The notes beneath the pieces were generated by a model that made no database searches, had not been told where the DNA came from, and worked only from the letters and a program-made list of their open reading frames with translations. This document shows positions 1 through 7,933 of a DNA stretch of 34,263 nt, piece by piece. The stretch spans positions 3,127 to 37,389 of the forward strand of contig JAAXHG010000184.1 in NCBI GenBank assembly GCA_012270995.1, read 5' to 3'. The DNA is from Vicinamibacteraceae bacterium (GTDB taxonomy: Bacteria; Acidobacteriota; Thermoanaerobaculia; Multivoradales; Multivoraceae). The number at the start of each line of letters is the position of its first letter. Position 1 is the stretch's first letter. The position numbers and the translations under genes are program-made.

Positions 1-1354
<1,354 letters not shown>

Positions 1355-1459
1355 CCGTCACGCTCGGCACGCTGAAGGGCTCCGGGGCGCCGGACTGAGA
1401 CGCGGCGCCGGCGGAGTCGCCGCAATGGCTCGCGTGTTACGCTCCCGATCGGCGGTGAC

Positions 1460-2392
1460 ATGACGATGGACAGTCGCAGGACGCTCGAAGCGGCGGCGGG
1501 CCAGGGGCTGGCTGTCGGGTCATCTCCGCCCTCGGACGCTCTCTTCAGGGGAGGGGAGTTCTGGGGTTTTCCCCTGGACGAAGAGAGCGTACCGGTGACG
1601 AAGGGCCATCTCCTCCGCTGTCAGCACGCCCGCGAGGCGCTGGAGCGTTGGCTGGAGGAACGGGGCCTCGAGGGCTATGTCGGCAGCGATGAGAGCCTGT
1701 ACTGGGATCGTTCCGACGTGCGGCCAGTACTGTCGCCGGACGTGTTCGTGGCAATCGGCGCGTCGCCTCGGTCGCGCCGGAACTACCGAATCTGGGCCGA
1801 GGGTCCGACGCCGTGTTTCGTGCTGGAGTTCCTCTCGCCGTCGACGCGGCGGCGCGATCTCGGGGAGAAGAAGACGATCTACGAGCGAATCGGGATTCCG
1901 GAGTATTTCATTCACGAGGACGAAGACGACGAGGACACGGACGGCACGCGGCGCAAAGGGCCGCGGATCGACCCTCCGCTCCAGGGATTTCGCCTGCGGC
2001 GGCGTGGCCGGGGCCGACCGCGCTACGAGCCCATTCCGGCGCGACGCGGCGTTTCCTACCCGGCGCCCGACGTGGTTCTGGGCTACCCGAGCGAGAGTCT
2101 GGGCCTGGACGTCGCGTTCGCGGCGGAGCGCGACGGCGTTCGCTTCTTCGACGCCGCGGCCGGGACCTTCGTGCTCGACAGGGCCGAGGCGGCGGAGGCT
2201 CGCGCAGATAGCGCGGAGGCTCGCGCCGAGACCGCGGAGGCCCGCGCCGAGACCTCGGCGACTCGCGTAGAGACCGCGGAAACTCGCGCCCAAGCCGCCG
2301 AGGCTCGCGCGGCGTCGGCCGAATCCCGATTCGAAGCCTCAGCGGCCCGGATCGCCGAGTTGGAGCGCTTGCTGGCGCGGCGCAACGGCTGA
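1460..2392 (+). CDS. Uma2-family (DUF820) endonuclease-like protein with coiled-coil tail
   Basis: This 310-residue protein has a PD-(D/E)XK-type Uma2 core at about residues 40-200. The pieces seen are SPDVFVAIG (acidic residue), CFVLEFLSPSTRRRDLGEKK (Glu and Lys) and YERIGIPEYFIHE. The family is common in cyanobacteria and other environmental phyla; its biological role is poorly known and a nuclease activity is inferred from the fold. The C-terminal 65 residues or so are Ala/Glu/Arg heptads predicted to form a coiled coil, encoded by a 21-bp tandem repeat. The ATG at 1460 is followed by a second in-frame ATG at 1466; no strong ribosome-binding site separates them. The gene stands alone between the hsdR remnant and the redox operon. 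Confidence 0.75.
   Translation: MTMDSRRTLEAAAGQGLAVGSSPPSDALFRGGEFWGFPLDEESVPVTKGHLLRCQHAREALERWLEERGLEGYVGSDESLYWDRSDVRPVLSPDVFVAIGASPRSRRNYRIWAEGPTPCFVLEFLSPSTRRRDLGEKKTIYERIGIPEYFIHEDEDDEDTDGTRRKGPRIDPPLQGFRLRRRGRGRPRYEPIPARRGVSYPAPDVVLGYPSESLGLDVAFAAERDGVRFFDAAAGTFVLDRAEAAEARADSAEARAETAEARAETSATRVETAETRAQAAEARAASAESRFEASAARIAELERLLARRNG
2192..2338 (+). repeat. 21-bp tandem repeat, seven units, inside the Uma2-like gene
   Basis: Seven consecutive 21-bp units begin at 2192, 2213, 2234, 2255, 2276, 2297 and 2318. The first three start GCGGAGGCTCGCGC or nearly so, and later units drift. Each encodes a heptad such as AEARAET (residues 245-293), which explains the coiled-coil tail. Unit number could vary between strains by slippage. 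Confidence 0.85.
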
Positions 2393-2465
2393 CTTCTTCT
2401 CGCTTGCGCCGCCAAACCTGTCGCCGGCTGAATGTCTGGCCCCAGCCTCCACCTCGCCAGGACCC

Positions 2466-2500
2466 GCGCCGCGGAGGAGCTCCGCTACGTGCCGCGGCGC
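2466..2500. other. Inverted repeat between the Uma2-like gene and the redox operon
   Basis: Arms GCGCCGCGG (2466-2474) and CCGCGGCGC (2492-2500) pair perfectly over 9 bp. A smaller inverted repeat GCGGAG/CTCCGC (2471-2476/2480-2485) is nested across the left arm and loop. It lies 74 bp after the Uma2 stop and could be a terminator, but no T-run follows on the plus strand. The rest of the 271-bp gap 2393-2663 must hold the promoter of the redox operon; I could not identify clear -35/-10 boxes in it. Confidence 0.3.
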
Positions 2501-2663
2501 AGGCTTCTGGCCGGAACGGTCGGTCAGTCGTTGAGCCCTCCTCGTTGGCCGACATGGCGAAATCGGTCCGTTCACGGGGTCGTGGGCGCGGCCGCGGGTC
2601 GTCGTCCGCGTCACTCGGCGGTCCCGGCGGGCCGATCTTCCGGCGCGGCGGATCGAGTTTGAC

Positions 2664-5225
2664 GTGAATCCACGTCGGCCCGTTTCGACGAACTCGCCCC
2701 GAGTCACGATCGGGCGGCGGGACTTCTTCAAGATCTACGCGGCGGCGGGCGTGGCGGTGCTGGAGGGCTGCCGGCGGCGGGACCGGGAGCTGATCGAGTC
2801 GCCGGCGCGGCGGAGCACGGCCCTGCCCGGCGCCTCCGTGTGGCGGCGGTCGATCTGCGGGCAGTGCGACGCCGGCTGCGAGATCGAGGTGCGGACGGTC
2901 GACCGGCTGGCGAAGAAGATCGAGGGCTTGCCCGACGGCTTCGTCAACCGGGGCGGCGTCTGCGCGCTGGGGCATTCGGCCCTGCAGGAGCTGTATCACC
3001 CGGACCGGGTGACGGCGCCCATGCGGCGGAGCGCTTCGGGGGAGTTGGCGCCGGTTTCCTGGGAGGAGGCCTTGGAAGCCGCGGCGAGGGCGATCGTCGA
3101 GGCGCCCGAGCGGACCACGCTCGTGTCCGGTGCGCCTTCCGGGCCGCTGCTTGGCCTGTGGCGGCGCTTCGCGGCCGCGGTCGGAGCGCCGCCGCCAGTC
3201 CACTGGCAGTCGACCGACGCCGTCGTCGAGCGGGAGGCCGCGCGGCTCGCGTTCGGCGAATCGACCCGGCCGGTTTACGATCTGGCCCGGGCCGACTACG
3301 TCGTCTCGGTCGGAGCCCCCTTCCTCGACCGGTGGCGTAGCCCGGTCCACTTCGCCGCCGCCTGGGCCGAACTCACCGCCGACCGGCGCGGCAAGCTGGT
3401 CCAGGTCGAGGCGCGGCACTCGCTGACCGCGGCCAACGCCGACGAATGGCTGCCGGTCCGGCCGGGCAGCGAGGGGTTCTTCGCGCGCGGCCTCGCCGGA
3501 CTCCTGCTCGGATCGGGAACGGTCGGCGAGGAGGAGCGGGCGGCCTACGAGGCGCTCTATCCCGGAGCGCCGCCCGACCTGGCGGCGACCGCGGAGCGCT
3601 GCGGCATCGATGCCGGTCGGATCGAGCGGCTCGCCGCCGAGTTCTCGCGCGCTCGCCGGCCGCTGGTGATGGTCGGCGGATCGGCGCTGGAGGGCGAGAA
3701 CGGCGTCGCCGCGGGCGTCGCGGCACTCGCGCTCAACCTGCTGCTGGGTTCGGTGGGCCGCGAGGGCGGCGTCTTCGCCGGCGTCGACTTCGGCTTCGAA
3801 GACCGGCTGGCCGGCACCGCCGCCGCGGCGGCGCCGCCGGTGGCGCTCGCGGATCGGCTGGATGGGGACGGCCAATCGGGCGTTCTCGTCGTGTCGGAGG
3901 CCGATCCGCTGCACGGAATGCCGGGGCTCGAGGCTGCCTTCGAGGCCGCCGGCGCCGTGGTCGCCCTCTCCGCCTTCTTCGACGACACCACGTCGCGGGC
4001 CGATCTCGTGTTGCCGGTTCAGACCGACCTGGAGCGCTTCCAGGCCGTGGAGCCGGATCCGGTGCGCGGCGTTCCGGCCCTGCTCATCGCCTCGCCGACC
4101 GCGGCGCCGCGGGGCGAGGCGCGCCACCCCGGCGACGTGGCGCTGGCGCTGGCCGCGGCCGCGGGCAGCGCTCTGCCCTGGCCCGGCTTCCAGGAGGCGG
4201 TCGAGTCGGCGCTGAGCGACGCCTTCACGGCGACGAGGGCGGCCGGCGACGACGCGAGCGACCCGGCGGCCCTGCCCGCGTCGCTGATCGCCGGCGCGCT
4301 GAACGCCCGGCAGTTCGTTCGCCGGACGACGGATGCCGGCGGCCTGGTCGGAACGGAGGACTTGCGGCGCCCGCCAGCCGGGATGCGGGCCGGAACCCTG
4401 ACTGCCCCCCGCGCCGCCGGTGAATCGGTCCGCGTGCCGGTCGCCGGACGCACGGTCGGCGGGCCCGCGCGCCCGGCGGCGCCTGCCGCGGCCGCAGGCG
4501 CTGCCGTTTCGGATCGGGCCTTGCTCCCGGCGCCGGCCGCTCCGGCGGGCGTCGAGTTTTTCGCGTTGATTCCGTTCGAATCGCTGAAGCTGGGCGATGG
4601 CCGCGGCGCCAACCGGCCGTGGCTGCAGGAGTTGCCGGATCCGCTGTCGACCGTCATGTGGGGTTCGTGGGTAGAGGTGGCGACTGCCGACGCGGACCGG
4701 CTGGGCATCCGCACGGGCGACATCGTGCGGCTGACGGGAACCGCGGCCGAGATCGAACTGCCGGCGATCGTGCTGCCCACGGTGCGGCCCGGATGCGTGG
4801 GTGTGCCCGTGGGTGGCGGCCACGTGGACTACGGTCGCTACGCGCGCGGCCGGGGGGTCAACGTGAACGCCTTGCTTGACCCGGACCGCCGGGTGGCCGG
4901 CGTCGGCGCGTTCGCCCGGGGCGATCTGCGCGTGCGGGTGGAGCGACTGCGCCGGCCTCGGCGCGGCGAGCGGCCGGTGATCCATGGCCGCGGCCTTCGG
5001 CGGGCCGAGGAGATTCCCGTCGGCTGGGCGCCGCACGACACCGTCGCGGCGCACGCGGCACGCCGGAATGTCGGCCACGATCCCGAGGCGGCGCGAGCCG
5101 CGCCTCCAGTGAACCAATTCGATCGCCCATCGTCCTCGGACGGTCGAGTCGAACGCGGCTTCGTGCGCCGACTGGGCCGCCCCCGGCGCGCTGCTGCCGC
5201 GGCGACCCGTGAGGAGAAGGCATGA
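2664..5225 (+). CDS. Molybdopterin-oxidoreductase-fold subunit, Tat-exported lipoprotein, ActB-like
   Basis: This 853-residue protein belongs to the complex iron-sulfur molybdoenzyme (CISM) superfamily. The N-terminus has a twin-arginine motif, RRDFFK (residues 18-23), and a lipobox-like LEGC (Cys36), suggesting folded export and anchoring outside the cytoplasm. Cys65, Cys68, Cys72 and Cys100 form a [4Fe-4S] motif (CGQCDAGC...GGVC). The molybdopterin domains follow, with typical pieces such as PVYDLARADYVVSVGAPFLD and, near residue 660 onward, the dinucleotide-binding C-terminal domain. Between residues 176 and 206, where catalytic members carry a Cys/Sec/Ser ligand to Mo, no Cys is seen, so a non-catalytic role like that of ActB in alternative complex III is plausible. 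The start is GTG, chosen because it keeps the Tat signal near the N-terminus. The last codons overlap the next gene (ATGA). Confidence 0.8.
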   Translation: MNPRRPVSTNSPRVTIGRRDFFKIYAAAGVAVLEGCRRRDRELIESPARRSTALPGASVWRRSICGQCDAGCEIEVRTVDRLAKKIEGLPDGFVNRGGVCALGHSALQELYHPDRVTAPMRRSASGELAPVSWEEALEAAARAIVEAPERTTLVSGAPSGPLLGLWRRFAAAVGAPPPVHWQSTDAVVEREAARLAFGESTRPVYDLARADYVVSVGAPFLDRWRSPVHFAAAWAELTADRRGKLVQVEARHSLTAANADEWLPVRPGSEGFFARGLAGLLLGSGTVGEEERAAYEALYPGAPPDLAATAERCGIDAGRIERLAAEFSRARRPLVMVGGSALEGENGVAAGVAALALNLLLGSVGREGGVFAGVDFGFEDRLAGTAAAAAPPVALADRLDGDGQSGVLVVSEADPLHGMPGLEAAFEAAGAVVALSAFFDDTTSRADLVLPVQTDLERFQAVEPDPVRGVPALLIASPTAAPRGEARHPGDVALALAAAAGSALPWPGFQEAVESALSDAFTATRAAGDDASDPAALPASLIAGALNARQFVRRTTDAGGLVGTEDLRRPPAGMRAGTLTAPRAAGESVRVPVAGRTVGGPARPAAPAAAAGAAVSDRALLPAPAAPAGVEFFALIPFESLKLGDGRGANRPWLQELPDPLSTVMWGSWVEVATADADRLGIRTGDIVRLTGTAAEIELPAIVLPTVRPGCVGVPVGGGHVDYGRYARGRGVNVNALLDPDRRVAGVGAFARGDLRVRVERLRRPRRGERPVIHGRGLRRAEEIPVGWAPHDTVAAHAARRNVGHDPEAARAAPPVNQFDRPSSSDGRVERGFVRRLGRPRRAAAAATREEKA

Positions 5226-5923
5226 CGCGCTGGGGCATGGCCATCGATCTCGACCGCTGCACCGGCTGCGAGGCCTGCGTCGTCGCCTGCGCGGCCGAGA
5301 ACAACATCCAGACCGTCGGCGAGGAACAGGCCCGCGAGGGCCGGGCGATGCACTGGCTGCGGATCGAGCGCTACTACGAAGGCGAGTTCCCCAACGTTCG
5401 CACCCGCTTCATGCCCGTGCTCTGCCAGCAATGCGGCGCCGCGCCGTGCGAGCCGGTCTGCCCGGTCTACGCCACGTACCGCAACCCGGAAGGGCTGAAC
5501 GCGATGGTGTACAGCCGCTGCATCGGCACGCGGTTCTGCGCCAACAACTGCCCGTACACGGTGCGCGTCTTCAACTGGTTCGACGCCGAGTTCCCGGCGC
5601 CGCTCGACTCCCAGTTGAACCCGGACGTCAGCGTCCGGCCCGGCGGCGTGATGGAGAAGTGCACGTTCTGCGTCCAGCGCATTCAGGCCGGAAAGGACGA
5701 GGCGGCGCAGGAAGACCGTGCGGTCGCGGACGGCGACGTGAAGACGGCTTGCCAGCAGTCATGTCCGACGAAGGCGATCGCGTTCGGCGACCTGGACGAC
5801 CCGGACAGCGAAGTATCCAGGTGGGCCGAGTCGCCGCGGGCCTTCAGCCTGTTGGGCGATCTCGATACGCGGCCGGGGGTCGTCTACCTGAGTGGTTCGG
5901 AGTGGCGGGAGCCGGCCGAGTGA
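5222..5923 (+). CDS. Four-cluster ferredoxin-like [4Fe-4S] subunit of the membrane redox complex
   Basis: This 233-residue protein has the DmsB/PsrB/NrfC architecture: four cysteine clusters that relay electrons between the molybdopterin-fold subunit and the quinone-linked membrane subunit. Cluster I is CTGCEACVVAC (Cys13, 16, 19, 23), followed by CQQCGAAPCEPVC, CIGTRFCANNCPY and the late pair EKCTFC...ACQQSCP. In canonical ActB this module is fused to the molybdopterin domain; here it is a separate gene. A strong ribosome-binding site (GAGGAGAAGG) precedes the ATG, which overlaps the upstream stop by 4 bp; the stop overlaps the next start (GTGA). It has no signal peptide of its own and probably travels with its Tat partner. 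Confidence 0.88.
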   Translation: MTRWGMAIDLDRCTGCEACVVACAAENNIQTVGEEQAREGRAMHWLRIERYYEGEFPNVRTRFMPVLCQQCGAAPCEPVCPVYATYRNPEGLNAMVYSRCIGTRFCANNCPYTVRVFNWFDAEFPAPLDSQLNPDVSVRPGGVMEKCTFCVQRIQAGKDEAAQEDRAVADGDVKTACQQSCPTKAIAFGDLDDPDSEVSRWAESPRAFSLLGDLDTRPGVVYLSGSEWREPAE

Positions 5924-7317
5924 CGGATCGGCCCCAGGCCTCGACCAAGGCACTCGACGGCGAGCTGCTCGGTCGCCTCGACCGGCGGCGTCCGGGCCTG
6001 TTCGTCGGCTCGCTCGCGAGCGGCGCGCTGGTCCTGGTGTTCCTCTACTGCTGGGGCTACCAGATCGCCAACGGCATCGGCGTCACCGGCATCAACCGGC
6101 CGGTGTTCTGGGGCTTCTACATCATCAACTTCGTCTTCTGGATCGGCATCAGCCACGCCGGCACGCTGATCTCGGCGATTCTGCGGGTGACGAAGGCGGA
6201 GTGGCGGAGGCCGGTCACGCGGTCGGCCGAGGCGATCACTCTGTTCGCGCTCGCGATCGGCGGCCTGTTCCCGCTGATTCACCTCGGCCGGGTGACGATC
6301 TTCTACTACATGATCCCGTACCCGAACAGCCGGATGCTGTGGCCGAACTTCCGCTCGCCACTGGTCTGGGACATCGCCGCGATCACGACCTACATCATCG
6401 GCAGCGCGCTCTACCTGTTCCTGCCGCTGATCCCGGACGCGGCAGTCATGCGGGACCGCGCGGCGGCCGGCCTCAAGAAGCGCTTCTACGCGGTCCTGGC
6501 GCTTGGCTGGCGCGGCACGGCGCAGCAGTGGCACAGCCTGGAGTGGGGGATTCGCATCCTGGCGGTCGCCATCATCCCCGTGGCCGTCTCGGTCCACACG
6601 ATCGTGTCCTGGGACTTCGCGATGACCCAGACGCCGGGCTGGAAGAGCACGATCTTCGGGCCCTACTTCGTCGTGGGCGCCATCTTCTCGGGGATCGCGG
6701 TGCTGATGATCGCGATGGCGCTGCTCCGCCGCGGCCTCGCGCTCGAGCGCTTTCTGACCGACCGGGTGTTCAATAACCTCGGTCTCCTGTTCGTGACGAT
6801 GTCCCTGGTCTGGGGTTACTTCACGTTCGCCGAGCACCTGACCGTCTGGTACAGCGGCGATCTGTTCGAGAAGAACGTGCATCACGTCCTGCTGCATGGC
6901 GACTTCGCGGTTCCGTTCTGGACGATGATCGTGGTCAACCTGGTGATTCCGGTGGCCGTGCTCTCCTTCGCGCGCGGGCGGCGGCCGCTGCCGACTGCCC
7001 TGGTCGGCTGCGGCGTCCTGGTCGGCATGTGGCTCGAACGGTTCCTGATCGTCGTGCCGGCCCTGTCGACGCCGCGGCTGGCCTACAGCATCGGCGACTA
7101 CCTGCCGAGCTGGGTGGAGCTCGGGATCATGATCGGAGCGGTCGGCGTCTTCGCCTGCCTCTACTTCACGTTCACCCAGTTGCTGCCGATCGTCTCCGTG
7201 TGGGAGATGAGGGAGGGATGGCGGCACGCGGGGAGTGGCGGCGAGAGCGGGCGGACTTCCGAGGCTGCGCCGGCGTCCCCGGCGGCGTCGCCGGCGCCCG
7301 GAGGAGGCGCGGCATGA
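5920..7317 (+). CDS. actC: NrfD/ActC-like polytopic membrane subunit (quinone-interacting)
   Basis: A 465-residue integral membrane protein with about ten hydrophobic segments. It resembles ActC of alternative complex III more than the eight-helix PsrC. Recognisable family segments are GFYIINFVFWIGISHAGTLI, HLGRVTIFYYMIPYPNS, WPNFRSPLVWD and FTFAEHLTVWYSGD. Members of this family hold the quinone site and pass electrons to or from the iron-sulfur subunit. I place the start at the GTG at 5920, whose GTGA overlaps the stop of the ferredoxin gene; an open frame upstream of that point is only the shadow of that gene. The C-terminus is a short Gly/Ala/Pro-rich tail. The gene overlaps the next start by 4 bp (ATGA). 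Confidence 0.85.
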   Translation: MTDRPQASTKALDGELLGRLDRRRPGLFVGSLASGALVLVFLYCWGYQIANGIGVTGINRPVFWGFYIINFVFWIGISHAGTLISAILRVTKAEWRRPVTRSAEAITLFALAIGGLFPLIHLGRVTIFYYMIPYPNSRMLWPNFRSPLVWDIAAITTYIIGSALYLFLPLIPDAAVMRDRAAAGLKKRFYAVLALGWRGTAQQWHSLEWGIRILAVAIIPVAVSVHTIVSWDFAMTQTPGWKSTIFGPYFVVGAIFSGIAVLMIAMALLRRGLALERFLTDRVFNNLGLLFVTMSLVWGYFTFAEHLTVWYSGDLFEKNVHHVLLHGDFAVPFWTMIVVNLVIPVAVLSFARGRRPLPTALVGCGVLVGMWLERFLIVVPALSTPRLAYSIGDYLPSWVELGIMIGAVGVFACLYFTFTQLLPIVSVWEMREGWRHAGSGGESGRTSEAAPASPAASPAPGGGAA

Positions 7318-7850
7318 GTGCGGCCACGCGGGACCATCTCGTCGAAGCCGTGTTCGAGCGCGTCGAAGACGTGCGGGCCGTCGTCGAAGCCGCGCTGGAG
7401 TCGGGCGTGGCGGCCTCGCAGGTCGAAGTACGCAGTCCGGCGCCGCTGGAAGTAGGCGAACTGCCGCTGCCGAAGCCGAAGTCCCGGGTCCTGCTGTTCG
7501 CCCTTGCCGGCGCCGTCCTCGGCGGTCTGACCGCCTTCGGCCTGGCGGCAGGCACCGCGCTGGCCTACCCGCTGCCGACGGGCGGCATGTCGATCGTCGC
7601 CGGGCCGCCGGTCGGCGTCGTGACCTACGAGGGCACGGCGCTCGGGTTGATCGTCATGACGGTCCTGCGCGTGCTTTGGGAAGGCGGGCTGCTACCGGGC
7701 AGGGCGATCCGGAGCGGCCGCGGCCGGGCTTCGGAACTGGATCATCACGTCGCCAACGGCCGGCTGTTGCTGCGGTTCCACGACCTGACCGAAAAGCGGG
7801 CCGTCCGGCTGCGCGACTGGAGTCGTGCTTCCGCAGTGGAAGTGGGTTAG
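7314..7850 (+). CDS. actD: DUF3341 (ActD-like) membrane subunit
   Basis: This 178-residue protein matches the DUF3341/ActD pattern. It has a soluble N-terminal alpha/beta region of about 55 residues, then two membrane segments (about residues 60-85 and 98-122) separated by the short YPLPTGG-containing loop, and a soluble C-terminus ending in short basic and acidic stretches. ActD is an accessory subunit of alternative complex III and related CISM complexes. The ATG overlaps the ActC-like stop by 4 bp, completing the four-gene operon. The cytochrome c subunits (ActA, ActE) and the second NrfD subunit (ActF) of full alternative complex III are not in this operon; the next gene is on the other strand. 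Confidence 0.75.
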   Translation: MSAATRDHLVEAVFERVEDVRAVVEAALESGVAASQVEVRSPAPLEVGELPLPKPKSRVLLFALAGAVLGGLTAFGLAAGTALAYPLPTGGMSIVAGPPVGVVTYEGTALGLIVMTVLRVLWEGGLLPGRAIRSGRGRASELDHHVANGRLLLRFHDLTEKRAVRLRDWSRASAVEVG

Positions 7851-7885
7851 GGCCCGGCGCCTCGCCCCTTTGAGACGCCGGACCC
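7850..7885. terminator. Candidate bidirectional terminator hairpin between convergent genes
   Basis: GGGCCCGGCG (7850-7859) pairs with CGCCGGACCC (7876-7885) over 10 bp with one mismatch, around a 16-nt loop. It lies in the 83-bp gap between the convergent ActD-like gene and the TonB-dependent receptor. There is no good T-run, so its role is inferred from position. Confidence 0.35.
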
Positions 7886-7933
7886 TTGCCGTCCGCTGGC
7901 CACTGAACGGGCTCGCGAACGGCCATACAACTC

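Noticed and set aside
1908..5117. A 1069-codon open frame on the minus strand opposite the molybdopterin-fold gene
   Set aside because: It is antisense to a gene with clear Tat, Fe-S and molybdopterin motifs; its translation is Arg/Gly/Pro-rich with no family pattern, as expected for the reverse frame of high-GC coding sequence.
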